Shown here: one piece after another, positions 46,222-58,590 of the stretch | How positions within the stretch are numbered: the stretch's first letter is position 1 | Layout: the number at the start of each line of letters is the position of its first letter | NCBI GenBank assembly: GCA_003008705.1 | Contig: PDUO01000069.1 | Location: 1-64,000, forward strand | Length of the DNA: 64,000 nucleotides | Source of the DNA: Pezicula radicicola | Taxonomy: Eukaryota > Ascomycota > Leotiomycetes > Helotiales > Dermateaceae | Direction: 5' to 3' | Made by a program: the position numbers and the translations under genes | The notes under the pieces: model-generated | What the model saw: the letters and a program-made list of their open reading frames with translations, nothing else | Told to the model about the DNA's origin: nothing | The model's database searches: none

Positions 46222-48131
46222 TATTACCTTGAATAAGGAGTCCCCCAGAAGTTTTTCATCCTAGCTACCTTAGTGTCACGGCTTGTCTGACCGTTTGAGG
46301 CAAAAACTTCTTTGAATACCAACAATCTCTCTGCTCATTTCTTATTCTCTAAATCAATAAGGAGGTCTCTTGTCAACATTTTGCCTTCTTCTCTTAAATA
46401 AGGGCCTTATTTAACTACCTCTTGTCCCATTGTTTCGAGTTTGACAATACCGAAACTTGCCTGTATGCATGCATCACCGGCCGATCAGTTCCTCAACTCT
46501 CTAGATATCTTTCGTACGGACCTATCACATACCTGTCTTTCTTGAATTGAGAGGGTATCCAATTCCACAGAGTACTGCATTAGCTTGTTAATACACCTCT
46601 TGGGCCGTGGTTTTTGTTAGGGGTAGGGACCTAGGAGCTAAGCTGTTGAATCAGATATATGGTTACCGTGACTACGGGTGCACAGACCCTCCAGAGCTCT
46701 ATATTTACTTCTTCCCCTCCTTAGTAGTTTGCTCTTCAGATATCACTCAATATATATATTTCGAGCCTTATTTGAGCTCCCGATTCAACGTAAGCCTTGG
46801 TATTAAGGCACCAGCGTGGTTAAAACACAAGCCCATCAGAGTATTACTTGAGCCTGGCTCAATATATGAGACGCAGGTCTATCAGAGGCATTACCTAAGC
46901 CCGGCCCAGTATCATACTTGACCAGGAGGGGCCAAACGATGTTAGCGTACCACACTCACAGTACTATAGTGATTTATAAGTCCTATGGCGGCCCTAGAGG
47001 AAAATATCCTATTTCGAGCCCAGAGAGCCCTAAGGTTTTCCAAATCCTCTTCCTAAACACTCCGGAACCTATAACGTAGTCTGCACCGGCCTATCAACAA
47101 TAGAATCCATTATTTCATTCCTCTGCAAACACGGCTCAGGGATCTACACCAATAAATCTTTCTAATAAAGAGACATTCCCCTTTCCTAACGTAGGACTCG
47201 GTGTTCCAAGACGTTAAAGTAGACAGGAGCCTAGAACCCTAGCTCAAGTGCCGATCCTAATACGCCAAAGTGCTCGTCTTCTGGTGGACTAGCTCGCACG
47301 TCCTACAGGTCAGTTGCTACAACCACAATCGGCACGAAAATTTACAAAAGCACTAAGGAATCGAGTAGACCTAAGAACATATAGAAGAGTCGACGTACAC
47401 GTAGACTATCCGATTTATATAGATCCTCTTAAGAACCTAATCATGTCGCCAGATGCAACAGTTGCTGTGTAGTTTACCACGGTAGTTGCGTAGCTGAATA
47501 GCTCGTTTCAACAAATACTACTAAGCATTGTGGCGTGAAGTACTTAGTAAATATTTACGAAAGCATTATGTCGATATAAATCCTTTAATCTTAATTCGTT
47601 CTTTAGCCTACGAGAAGTCTATGAGAAGACAGGACACATCCCGGAGTGTGCTCTGCCGGTGCAGATAATACGAGCCGATATACGGTGCCGTGAGTTATAC
47701 GGTAGTGTTGCTCTTACAGTGCTGTAGAAGTGAGGGTATCATAAGCTATAAGATATCGGATAGGACGCGGCTGGTTGTTAATAGCTACCACCCTAACTAT
47801 TACTTATCCCATTTATACTGAAATTGACTCGAAAATATTTTCAAGTTCCTAAGCGTGCCTAAGACAGTTAACTATGGATCTAAATCTAACTAAGAGGGGA
47901 CCCGAGGGGCCCACGTAATAAGTGGACGATTAATCACTATACTTTAATACCTCGCCAAACTCAGAGATTCGGCAGATGCTTTTAAGTTTAATTGCCTCCG
48001 GCAACCTCGGCCCATCGTGTGTCGCTACGAGAAGTCCTTAAATACAAACCTCTAGATAAAGTGGCCATTGTTTCCTTTCGAATCGCTAGGCAAAGAGCCA
48101 CCTACCACTTCTCATTTATCACTAAAACACG
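46222..48131. other. Long gap without a recognisable gene
   Basis: 1.9 kb of mixed composition. A short frame near 46.6-46.9 kb and scattered TAG-rich segments look like decayed sequence, but no family is recognisable. Proximity to the cupin gene suggests promoter sequence in the last few hundred bases. Confidence 0.45.
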
Positions 48132-48894
48132 ATGTTTTTCTCCACCACATCAGTCTTTACCATCTTCCTATTAGCGAACAGCCTCGTACTCGCAAATGCA
48201 GATCAATACCAGTACCTCACGGGCGCAAATTCGACTGAGACAATTCCTCTCATCAGAGTCCGCGAGTCAAGCACAGGGGGCTCAGAATTCATCGATGAGA
48301 CCATCTCCCTGAATGTCTATAGCGCATTGGGAAACCTCTCGAGCTCGTATACTAAAGGACCTCTCCAATTCAGGTACGGGAAATTTAACACCAGAATATT
48401 CAATATTGAACGTGTTAGTGGTTGTTGTTGTTGTTGACTTGCGTTTTAGAGTGACAGGAAATTCATATGGAACAGGCGCCAATGCTGTCCCTCATAATGC
48501 TCCATCCAGACAGTTCGCTGTAACGCTCACCGGTGCCGTCAACATTACTGTTATTAATAAATTTGAGAATGGCACAACGCAGAGAGGAGAAACTAGAATG
48601 ATCAAAGCTGGGGAACTCTTGTTGTGCGTCTTCACCCTCTACTGCCATCTATATCCCCTGCTGTCCCTTTCACTTCTTTTAAATCTTAGCCGACTTTTAT
48701 TGTTATTATTTTATTCGGAGTTTATAATTCCTCCATTATTCTCTCTAAGCTTAGAGAACGTAATGCTAACTTAATATAGTGCTGAAGATCTAAATGGAAC
48801 TGGCCATTATGCTGTAAATTCCTATCATGGCGACAGATATAGTTTTTTCTATCCTGTAGCAGATGATGAGCTTGTATATACCGGTCACAGCTAG
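48132..48894 (+). CDS. Small secreted cupin-fold protein
   Basis: Exons 48132-48373, 48450-48623, 48780-48894; 531 nt, 176 residues. The first 20 or so residues are a clear signal peptide (FTIFLLANSLVLANADQYQ). The body has cupin-like strands: HNAPSRQFAVTLTGAVNITV, then KAGELL joined across intron 2 to AEDLNGTGHYAVNSYHGDRY, ending at a TAG after GHS. Intron 1 includes a (GTT)n run; intron 2 has a GCTAAC branch and ATATAG acceptor. The cupin pattern and the conserved AED step are seen by eye; the metal ligands are incomplete, so catalysis is doubtful. The role is unknown. It could be an effector-like secreted protein, which is inference. Confidence 0.75.
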
Positions 48895-49331
48895 GTCCAA
48901 GTTACGAATTCTTTGGCGAAGGTACAAAGATAGATTTACATTTTGGGGATCTAAAGATGGATTAAGATGGAGTCTACAGAGATGTAAATCGTTCTTGAGG
49001 TATACATCTTTCAAGATATCTTGACCAAGGAATATTAGAGTTGCACCGGTGTTCATCGTCCTTCCTGATTACCCGCCTCATATTTCATTTGAACAGGTAT
49101 AGTACCTGTGACTTTCGCTATCATAAACATTAAGTATAATATATTTTCGTAGAAATGGTTATGTCGCTCATTATTATGGGTGTATACCCATCACACTACG
49201 TAGGCACCTGTCCCACGTGACTACATACAGCCACCCCTGCACATAAAACCTTTCCTGTAGACTAGCCATCTTACCAACTTAACTTATTTTACACTTATTA
49301 CACAACCCCAGGTTTCTTTCCTAACACCCAT
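48895..49331. other. Short intergenic gap
   Basis: Convergent 3' flanks of the cupin gene and the minus-strand MFS transporter; AT-rich, no gene. Confidence 0.5.
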
Positions 49332-51062
49332 CTAACCAGCGGCATATGGACTGACTTTCCGCAACTTCACACCAAACTTCCAAATGAAGATGGGTGCCGG
49401 TATCCCTATTCCCATCGAGATAAATGCCAATAGACTATTACCCCACCCGTACTGGAGGGTGTTATACATGTACGGGGCATACAGAGGGAATCCGAATGCA
49501 GCTAGACACCGTAAAACTGATATTGCGGCTAGTGCGCTGGCTGCAAATCGTGTATATGTGTCCACGATATAGGTCTGCATGCACTGGAAGGTCATCATAT
49601 TCCCCAGGCCAAATAGACAAGCGCCGATGTTGGGGGCTATCCAGTGTTGATGGGTCTGGGCTGTCCAGCCGTAAATGAAGAGACCAGCTGGAACGCAAAT
49701 GGCGGAGAGGGCGAGCAAGGGTATTCGGAACTCAGGCTTGCCTGTATTGTTATTGCTGGCCTTAAGATGGCGATAGATGCGGTCGTTTAAATAAGCGCAG
49801 ATGTGGGAGCCCAGCAAAGCTCCTAAGCCAAGAGAGATATAATTTAACCCCCCAATGCCCGTGGACTCGTCGTAATACTTAGGGTCGGTCCACAGGATAG
49901 GGAAAGTTGATAGCATGAGGTACATGAGTCCATAAATATAGGCCATGTACAGGGCAAGGACTTGAACAATAGGTTGCGTGGCAAGAAGGCGGAAGGGGCG
50001 TACGAGCGACGTTTGCATAGTCTGGGACAGGGTCTTATGCAGTCGTTCCTCTTCGGTTTGGTACGAGGGATCGCCAGTCTCTTTCCGAGTCCGTTTCGCC
50101 CGTGCCCTGAGGATCCGGGGGCCGTATGTTTCATGGAGAAAGAATAGTCCTGCAACTTGAATGACCCCAGTTGCGATTGAGGTGGCATAGAAGACCCATC
50201 GCCAAGTGGTATTCTCAGAAATGAAGCCACCAGCAATCGGGCCAATAGCTGGGCCGAGAAGCGGAGCCAGGCTGTAAACAGCATTAGCCTTGCCGCGCTC
50301 TTCAGCGCGAAAGCAATCCGAGAGGACTCCTCCACCAACCTACGCCGCGGAGCGTCAGAGTCAGATAAATTCATCTGTAGATGTCCAAACTTACAGCTAA
50401 CGGAACACTACCACCCAGTCCGGATAGGAATCGGAAAGCAATCAGTTGCCCTTTGGACTGCGAGACGCCACAGGCAATATTGAAGACAAGATAGAACAAA
50501 TTCGCGAGTTGCAAGACAATGGCTCTGCCATATGTTTCGGAAAGCGGCCCAAGGAAAAGCGGACCGACGGCATAGGCGAGGATGAAGATAGACAAGGTGA
50601 GTTGAGAAAGAAATTCATCTTTAATGTTGAAGTCAGCTGCAATGAATTTCAGGGCTGGCGCTACCATCGTCGAAGACACGGGAGAGATCAGAGTGAACAA
50701 TGAGACAATTATCATGGCGGTCCATCTCTTCTTGTTGGGCCAGTTCTTGGGGTTTTCCGGGTCATTGGGACCATCCCATGTTACCTGTGCGGTTGGTTAG
50801 TTTCTTCAGCAAAGAAAGGAAGGCAACATAGATATACCAATTTGGGATCTCGGTGGGATGTGTCAGACCTAGCCGTTCTTGACTTTTCCAGTGGTTGTTG
50901 ACCTGTTTCCTCCAAGTCAACGTCTTGTTCATTCGCGATACCCCCTCTAACTTCACGTATAGGCCCATCATGTTTCACATCTTCACTGTTGAAAGCCGAG
51001 TCTACTTTATTAGGGTCGTGAGAATCACCGCTGTGAGATATAGATTGATCGTCTTCAGTCAT
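49332..51062 (-). CDS. MFS multidrug/metabolite transporter, DHA1 type
   Basis: Plasma-membrane drug:H+ antiporter of the DHA1 group (12 transmembrane segments). Exons: complement(49332-50339, 50395-50784, 50838-51062); introns 55 and 53 nt; 1623 nt, 540 residues. The hydrophilic N-terminus is rich in Asp, Ser and Glu and ends before the family signature VTWDGPNDPENPKNWPNKK. Motif A-like LFLGPLSETYGRAIV and motif C-like GPAIGPIAGGFISE are visible; the latter marks antiporters. An amphipathic middle loop (KRTRKETGDPSYQTEEER) separates the two six-helix halves. It lies about 8 kb left of the PKS with a P450 between, compatible with export of a cluster product, but many such transporters are unlinked to clusters. 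Confidence 0.92.
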
Positions 51063-51932
51063 GACCTGTGGCTGATATATATATCACGCGACTCCAGGCG
51101 TACGGGTTTGGAGAGGAACATTGGATAAAACTTAAAAATAAATAGATAAAAACAAAAATAAAAATAAAAACGAGAAATTATTATATCATTATGGACCTAT
51201 GGGACAGTGACGGAAAAAGCGGGGTTAATCCTTAACTCCCCCGCCTTTCGTAGTTAAGCTTTAATCCCGACAGGGGGAGAAAGCAGAAAGCCTTGTTAGG
51301 AAATGAGCAACCAACTTACAGTATATCTTACATACAAGATTGATTGATTGATTGATTGATTCATACCCCAGCTTTGGCACCAGTTGCCGAACTGCATCTA
51401 CCTCAGTAAATGCACCTCACTTCATTACACTCGTGTGACCAGCAACCTTGATTCTACAACCCCCCTGGTCCTCACAGGGAAAACCCTACCCAATAACGTT
51501 CTCTCTCGTCCAAACCACCATTCCATACTCCTATACCCCCTACCCTAAAAAATCTTGACTCCCTGAAACTTGTGTGATTGTATATACCCGATATGGGCCA
51601 AGTGTCTGTTATGCGCTCTGTAAATTACCAGTGTCGTTTCGATGAGGATCACAAGACTTGTCGGGTTGGACCACAGACCTGGGTGGTCCGATCGAGGCTG
51701 CATTGAGGTAGGAAACCCTGAGGAGTTGCTGCCGGCTTGCATGAACGCTTCACTGCAGCCACCTTCCTCCTATGCTCACCGCCGCCCGTGGCCGCTCCCC
51801 AGCACAATCCCATCTGCCACTGTAACCGAAGCCGCACGAGAATTGTCAGGCCGTAAGGGTGTCGGGGATTGAGTACGCGAGTCGTCTGTCCGTCATCCTG
51901 CTAGCCACGCTGTTGACTTGAGCATGGTGGGT
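51063..51932. other. Gap with TGAT microsatellite
   Basis: A (TGAT)n run lies at about 51,341-51,362. Nothing else recognisable; the first part is promoter sequence of the MFS gene. Confidence 0.5.
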
Positions 51933-52044
51933 TGGCAGCCGCAGGATTCGAACCTACCAGCACAAGCCGTCTTCCTTATCTCTGGCCATGAGAAGAGTAG
52001 AGTATACATGACAGGTGCTCACCAGAAAGGCAGTGCCAGCTACC
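51933..52044 (-). other. tRNA-like sequence, possible degraded tRNA
   Basis: On the minus strand the 3' half has a perfect polymerase III B-box-like T arm (GTAGGTTCGAATCCTGC) and an acceptor strand GGCTGCC that pairs with GGTAGCT at the 5' end (two G-U pairs). Spacing of 112 nt would need a long variable arm or an intron. The 5' half lacks a normal D arm, and no anticodon arm can be folded confidently by eye. It resembles a Leu/Ser-type tRNA remnant or the tRNA-derived head of a SINE. Confidence 0.4.
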
Positions 52045-52189
52045 TCTCCGGCCGCCGGGGCTAGCCCCCATATAATCACCAAAAACAAGCTTTCCACCCG
52101 CCGAAATATACCTGTTACGGCTCCTTGTTCTTTACCCCGATACGGCTCCCTATTGCACCGGACCCCGAAACAGCAGTCAAGAAACACGA

Positions 52190-53110
52190 TGTATTTCATA
52201 AAGACAACCCAGTCAAACATGTTCAAGTCTATACAGACGGAAACGATATCTAGAGCAGGGTAGGTACAGCTGCGTGGTATAAACACAAGAAATAGCGGAC
52301 TAGGATAAACCTAGACAAGTTATCACAGTCGACAGTATACAAAGCCGAGTTAGTAGAAATCTATTACGCCCTAGTCATAGTATTAAAAACCGACAACAGG
52401 GTTCAAAAAGTCACTATCTACACAGATAACCATGCTGCGATACTATTAACGGTACGACTTGAAAATCAATTAGAGCAGGTCATACTGGGCAGGATTATCC
52501 TACGCTACATCGAAGAGAAACACAGGGTACCCTCCGATGGATACCAGCATATATAGGAGTAGAGGGAAACAAGAAAGTTGATCTATTGGCAAAGCAAGCG
52601 GCCGAATGGACGTCAAGGGCGCATCTAGAAATAAAAGAAAGCCTGACCATGCCCTGGATTTCCCAGCTTATGTCGTCTTGCAGGTGAACAATTAACAAAT
52701 ATATTAAAGGGCTGTAAAAAGGACGATAGAAACAGGACTTGACTAGGGTGCGATATAGACAGAGACACGGGTTGTACCTCAATCGAAAAATCAACAACCT
52801 TTATCAAATATTAAACAACAAGATTCAAAGCTCTGTATTTATCCAAATACAAACTGAGAAAATCGGGCTAAACAGCTACCTTAAAACTATAAAGCAAGTC
52901 GAAACCGCAGATTGTACCTGCGGTAGCAGTAATTGTTAAACAGTTGTACACGTTTTGGAAGATTGTAAAAAATTTAAACAACAACGATATCGAATATTCG
53001 GTACAAGGGTATTAACCCATTTAAAAACCATTCTAAACAGTATAGATATAAGTTTAAAAACGGTAAAATTCATATTAAAAATCGGTATGTTAAACTAATT
53101 TCGACATTAC
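52190..53110 (+). mobile_element. 5'-truncated, RIP-mutated LINE (Tad-like)
   Basis: Only the 3' part of a non-LTR retrotransposon remains. The RNase H domain is clear: VQVYTDG at its start, then STVYKAELVEIYYALVIVLK and VTIYTDNHAAILL, followed by the last RNase H helix (KVDLLAKQA, in another frame). The C-terminal zinc-knuckle-like segment of LINE ORF2 follows: KQVETADCTCGSSNC and VVHVLEDCKKF. Stops (TAG, TAA) and frameshifts interrupt it throughout, mostly at glutamine-type positions. The reverse transcriptase and endonuclease are absent. It lies between the MFS and P450 genes. Confidence 0.8.
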
Positions 53111-53915
53111 AGCGGGCTACAAGCAGATCTCTACGAGAGGTAAAGGGCGGCGAGTACCCGGGGATACACAGGTTATAGCGTCAATTGAACTGTTGCGACA
53201 GCTGACATTATTACAAAATGATTAAAATACTAAACAGAAAAAGCAAAGATACAAGTTTACAAGCGAAGTTTTAAGCTTGATTTTGATTTTGATTTAATAA
53301 TATGTATATTAGTTTTTTTGTCGGTCTTCTTTGTTTTGATCTGGAGCGGTAGTCTGTTAGAGCAGATTACGTAAACCTAGCTTGCAGCCTAACTGTAAAT
53401 GGCTACTTCTACATAGCGCTTAGGCAGCTAAAAAGAACATGGATTATAAAAATAAAAATAAAAAGTTAAAGTGTTGCCCGGATACTTTGATTTTTATAAT
53501 TTTTTAACTAGTCCTATCTACGTTCCTAGAAGCATTATAAATTATAAATCCATTTTTTAAATATATATATATATATTTTTTATTTTATATATTAGTGTTG
53601 GAACGTTGATTTCCCATATCATGTGTGTCCAACAGAAAGCCGGGCCGTGCCGCGCTACTAGCCTAATTGGGACTAGTCTTTGTAGACAGACGAGTATAAC
53701 TAGACTACCACTCTACTAGAGAGTGGGAATCAACGACGATTTATACCACAACCAGAAAACCAGAAAGAAGAGATCAATATATTGATGAAGTGAACCGACA
53801 ATTAGTAGATAGCTTAATATAAGCGCATACAACGCTCAATTTTGCTGACGATACCTTATCTTGAAAACAGTTACCGAAACAAGAGTATACCACGCTCATC
53901 ATTGGTGTCACCCTA
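53111..53915. other. AT-rich gap with low-complexity DNA
   Basis: 53.27-53.59 kb is strongly AT-rich with A- and T-runs, the possible 3' tail of the LINE. A TGTTGGAAC sequence at 53,596 resembles the start of a Copia-type LTR but has no matching partner. No gene seen. Confidence 0.45.
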
Positions 53916-55663
53916 CTACTCCTTCAGCATATTCGTCACCTTGACAGAAACCTCCACCTCGCCCTTCCTAGTAACTCCCAGCCCGAAATCGCGCACAATC
54001 TTCAGATCCTCAATTGTTGTCTCGTGGAGTTCCATATCGAACCGACGGACAAAGCACGCGATCGTCATGTATAGTACGATATACGTTAGACTACCTTATT
54101 AGAATCTAGTTAATAAAGAAGAGCAGTTAAGGAGACTCACTTCATGCCCAGACACGCCCGGCTCCCCCGAGTAAACGAGACCATGTACCTGGTAAGTCGG
54201 TCTGATTTGTCTTCGACTTCGATCCAGCGCTCGGGTTTGAAAGAATACGAGTCGGGAAAGATAGTTTCATCGTGGTGGACGAAGTATGATGATATGGTCA
54301 TGGGTGTCTATTCGGCTTGTCAGTTAACCGCCATCGTTGGTAACAGAAAGGACATACTCCCGGCGGAATAACATAGTCCTCATATTTCAGCGACTCTGAA
54401 GGGGCGCACCGAGGCAGACGGATGATCAATCCGTAGGAAAGACGGAGGCACTCGTACACAACACCAGTCTAGGAACATCAGTCACTGCAGTCATATATTT
54501 TTTCGGGTGAAATGATGCATACTAAGTACGGCAACTGTTCCAATTGCGCCCAGGTCGCCGTGCTGGTAGGCGTCGGCAGAACCGGCCGCAACTCCTCGCG
54601 CAACTTCTTCCAGATGGAAGGCTGGTGAGCAAGATGGAAGGCACATATAGTCAATGACCGACCAATGGACTCAGTTCCAGCCTGAAGAAGAACAACCGAT
54701 TCATCATGTACGCGAGCGAGGGTCCTCTCTTCGGGTGGGAGGGTTGGATCCGTCAACTTTTCGTAAATGGTTCCTCTCTTGGATTCTTGTTTCTCATCGG
54801 CGCTGGATTTAGTGACCTGCATTGACTGCAAAGTAAATTCGAATATCGACTTCAGGAACTCAAACAAGCTCGCTTTTCCTGGCTGTATTTTACACACTAA
54901 CCATTTAGGAACCATGCGGAGCGTCCGTGCAAACAAAGGAAAGAACCGGTTGATATGAACCACATTCGCCGTCTCAGTAATCGCAGCGCGGATGTCACTT
55001 CGAAAATCCTCATCGTCGAGGAAGTCCCAACTCTTCCCGTAGGCGTACTGTGTAATTACATCCGAGGCGAGTGCGGCAAAGGCATCATCTAAGCGCATGA
55101 TTGACTTTTCTCGATACGCGGTCGTGAAGCGCTGCATTAGCTTTAGCACTTTTTCTTCGATAACGGGTGATAGTTCGTTGACGGAGCGCTTGGAGAAGAA
55201 TCCACTCAGGATGCTTCGACGGTAACGGTGGTGGTCATGACCCACGGTGGCCACCATGGACGCTGGCACGGAATATGCCTTAAGGAATTGCACATCTTTA
55301 TCGCGCTTTCTCACACCCGAGGCGTAAATCTCGTCGTAGAAGGAGGGGTCTTTAATGTGGATCTCACGCGGGTTGATCCGGACAATGGGTCCTATTGTCT
55401 ACAGATTAGCCCTGAGATATCCTTGCTGTAGATCTGAGTAAAGTATGATATGTACCGTATTGTTCGTGCATCTTTTCGATTTGCCAAAGGAACATTCCCC
55501 CTTTGATTACATCATAGTAAAACTCGTAGAGGTGGGATATAGCGGTGAGCTTGGGCCCAGGAATTTTGCTGAGAGGATGGAAATAGAGGCGGTAGATGGA
55601 TCGAACAACGAAATAGACGACTATCCCGCTAAGGGAGAGTGGCAGAAGAGAGGACCCCAACAT
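53916..55663 (-). CDS. Cytochrome P450, five exons
   Basis: Exons: complement(53916-54090, 54141-54307, 54358-54468, 54523-55391, 55456-55663); introns 50-64 nt; 1530 nt, 509 residues. The N-terminal membrane anchor ([20 protein letters not shown]) is followed by [12 protein letters not shown]. The I-helix motif is [10 protein letters not shown] (Ser in place of the usual second Thr). The ExxR motif is ECLR, the PERF-like motif is KPERW, and the haem loop is [10 protein letters not shown]. Overall it resembles the trichodiene-oxygenase-like (CYP58-type) group by eye. No stop is needed to be skipped: all apparent breaks are explained by canonical introns. It is divergent from the PKS about 3.2 kb away, so co-regulation is possible but the gap is full of MITEs and repeats. 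Confidence 0.93.
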
Positions 55664-57141
55664 TATACTAGCGGTTCACTGAGATAAAAAGAGTTCTATA
55701 TCCAAACCGAGAAGGAAAGAACTAAGAAGTTAGTACGCGGACGAATCTCATGAATGAACTTATAGCACCGCTAATCCACCACTATATTATCAGTCACATT
55801 AGTATCTAGACAATGTGCCATTTCCAGTATAGGTCGAGATACGTCATAGTAATGCCTATTCCTACTAAACAAGTAAGCGTATAATAGGATTTCAAGCACT
55901 GCATAACAAGCCAGTCGATGATATCCTTGGCCCCTGCTCCTAGGAATGATGTGGCAGTCAGCGTGTGGTATGGCAAGGAGTTACCGATAGCGACTGATAT
56001 TATGCAGATACAAGGTTGTACTAGCTCACGGGCAATATAGCTAGATTTGCGCGGGGAATTATTTGATTTTTGATTTTCCTTTAATATTTTTGTACGCTTT
56101 AAAACTTATTTAGACGTGGTTTAAAGTAAAAACACGAACATAAGCTAACTTCGTTATTGTTAAACAACCATACATGCTCGAAAGCGCTATTAAAACTCTA
56201 TTCTCTCCATCCGAACGAATTAGACTGGTTTATACGAAGTATGTAAAGAAGGCGCGATTTTAAATCAATATGTGTCGTTATCATCCCACGATTTCAGCCC
56301 GCGGGGTACGTTACCATCCCACAGTCTCAGCCCGCGGGGTAATCAAGAATTGGAGCAAATAGAAAACTCCTGTCGAAGTAAAGTTAGTAGTGCCAAGATA
56401 TTATGTACCCCGTGTCTGATGAGGGGTTTATCCTGTGTCGTTGGACCAGGCATATTACATGATGCATGTGATGGGAAGCTTTCGTATACGGTGATGGCAA
56501 TAAGAGGTTCGTATCAAGGGTATATGCACTGCAGTACGCTGTTGTCATTGCTTATAAAAGAAACTGCAGTAGATGCTGGTAATAACGTTATAATAGACGA
56601 CTCAAATACAATTCAGACGCAATCATCGGTTGAGAGCTTCACACCTCATTCCGATCCAGCAACAACAGCCATAACCTCAATCTTATAGGGTAAATCCTTG
56701 GTCGCAAGAGCTAGAACTCCAAACAGCGTACTCGGCAGTTTATGCTTATTTATGAACTTCTTATATAGCTGTACTCTTTTCGCGTAATCATGTTCCAGAA
56801 TATTAACAATATATTGTCTAATACTCACAATATTAGTCTTTTCTGCACTTGTAATATCAAGGTATTTTTTGTACAATTGTCAGCACGAGCTCGACCTGCT
56901 CGAGAAACGAAGCGGGTATTGTATTGGTAGTAAAGTTGTGACTGAAGATATTCTGTTATAAAAGATTAACGCGAGAATTATCGACTTATACTACTTCTGC
57001 CTCATTATTACCGTTTTTGCTGTATTCTCACTATTTCTGCTTCTATATCACTACTTTGTCTCATTATCACCACTTCTGCCTTGCTAACATTACTTCTGCA
57101 GTAAGCTTACCTGCTTGTATGCTAGTAAAAGGGTCTTACTA
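55664..57141. other. Gap with a 36-base duplication
   Basis: Near 56,283-56,341 two copies of ATCCCA...TCAGCCCGCGGGGTA stand in tandem. A 138-codon plus-strand frame (56,272-56,688) covers this and has no recognised family. No convincing gene. Confidence 0.45.
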
Positions 57142-57434
57142 TAGCGTCGTATTACGGCGAAGTGGCCTAGAACAATTGTCTAACCTAATTTATACACCGC
57201 TATTAGTATTATAGGCTCTATACATCCCCAAATACGAGCTCTGTGCAGCCTAAAATACAGGCCCTATACAGCCTAAAATATAAGCTCTGTGCAACCTAAA
57301 ATACAGGTTCTATGCAGCCCAAATACAAGCTCTATGCAACCTAAAATACAGGCTCTCTAATCTCTGTAGTTTTCTGCTGGTAGAAAACAAGTATATGCAA
57401 TCGTTTTAGGCCACTTGGCCGTAATACGACGCCA
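57142..57434. mobile_element. MITE with 33-base TIRs and internal 22-base repeats
   Basis: About 293 bases bounded by terminal inverted repeats that start T(A/G)GCGTCGTATTACGGC and continue to AAGTGGCCTA; about 33 positions match with three or four differences. A TA dinucleotide flanks each end, the target duplication of Tc1/mariner-type elements. Between the TIRs about six copies of a 20-22 base unit (CTCTATGCAGCCTAAAATAC-like) form an array. There is no coding capacity, so it is non-autonomous. Confidence 0.8.
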
Positions 57435-58239
57435 TACTTACACAGATATGCACGAATTGTGTTATTGATTTTTTGCATGTGTGGTACTCTTTTGCTGTAA
57501 TACCTCTCTAGGACACTATTTCTTTAATAATAAATTAACTATAAATTTAAAAAGCTTAAAATAAAATAAAATAATTACTTATATAGTTATATTCCTTCCT
57601 ATAAAGTATTATACAAAAATTCCTAAAATTAAAAGATTTTGAATTTTGAATTATAAGTGTTATAGTACGAATACGAAAGAGTGCGCATAAGCCAAAAATC
57701 GATAATATAATTCGTGCATATCGGTGCACCCCATTCTAGCAGGATCCCCGCAATACACGGGACGGATATTACCCGACTACCGACTACAGGGTATCTCGCA
57801 AATACAACCAGATCAACAACCAGATCTGTACTCCGTAAACCTACATACAAACAGGCTCCCCTGTAGATTCTCGACAGGAGTTTCTAGCTAATAGGAGTAC
57901 CTCGCTTCTTTACATTTGTATAGCGAAACCAACCTCCAGAAAGTATTATAAAGATTCGGATTCTAGTACTTTTTTTATATTTTAATTGCCTAAGCTATTT
58001 TTTTTTACCTTAAATTTATATATTATATATAATAGTATTTTAATATAAATCTAAATATATTGTTTCTACAAGGAATAAGGGAGAAAACTTAAGAGAGAGG
58101 GCGGAAGGCGCTGTATATATACAAGCTGATCTAGCTACATAGCTAATTAGAACCCTGGCCAAAGCCCTGGCTGCCACCTATATCAGAAAATGTGGGTTTT
58201 ATAATACTTACCCATCCAACCTTTGTACAATAAGTTCAA
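57435..58239. other. AT-rich gap
   Basis: 57.5-57.65 and 57.95-58.05 kb are AT-rich. 58.06-58.20 kb has an LTR-like look (AAGAGAGAGGGCGGAAGGCG) but no pair was found. No gene seen. Confidence 0.45.
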
Positions 58240-58342
58240 CAACCAGCTCAACAACCCCACATACCCAAACGACAGCGGAAATAAACACGATACTACTCTG
58301 TTCTGTTACATTGGAATAACACGTCAGTTCAGGAACAGCCTA

Positions 58343-58464
58343 TCCCCTCAACTGTCAGTATGCACCCCAGACTAAGAAGCCTCGTGAGTCTTGTCAAGTA
58401 AAGATCTCCAACGAATTAAAGTATTTTGTTTTAAAAGGCTGGTGTGCATGCTGACAGCTGAGGA
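58343..58464. mobile_element. MITE copy 1, TA-flanked
   Basis: Left terminus TCCCCTCAACTGTCAG matches inverted CTGACAGCTGAGGA at the right (one or two changes); interior AGATCTCCAACGAATTAAAG. The right-hand TA has been lost by mutation. It is the older of the two copies. Confidence 0.7.
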
Positions 58465-58590
58465 ACCAGATCTACAACCAGTTTAACAAACAGCTTAACA
58501 ACCCCCACATGCCCAAACGAAAGCGGAAATAAACACGATACTACGTTGTTCTGTTACATTGGAATAACGCGTTAGTTCAGGAATCGCCTA

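Noticed and set aside
53596..53840. Possible solo Copia LTR beginning TGTTGGAAC
   Set aside because: No matching 3' terminus (CCAACA at a suitable distance) and no second LTR or target duplication could be found.
54478..54522. Premature end of the second P450 after exon 2
   Set aside because: The apparent stop lies in a 54-nt intron; three more canonical exons follow with the ExxR and haem motifs.
56272..56688. 138-codon ORF as a gene
   Set aside because: It covers a short tandem duplication and has no recognised motif; the start lies in the repeat.
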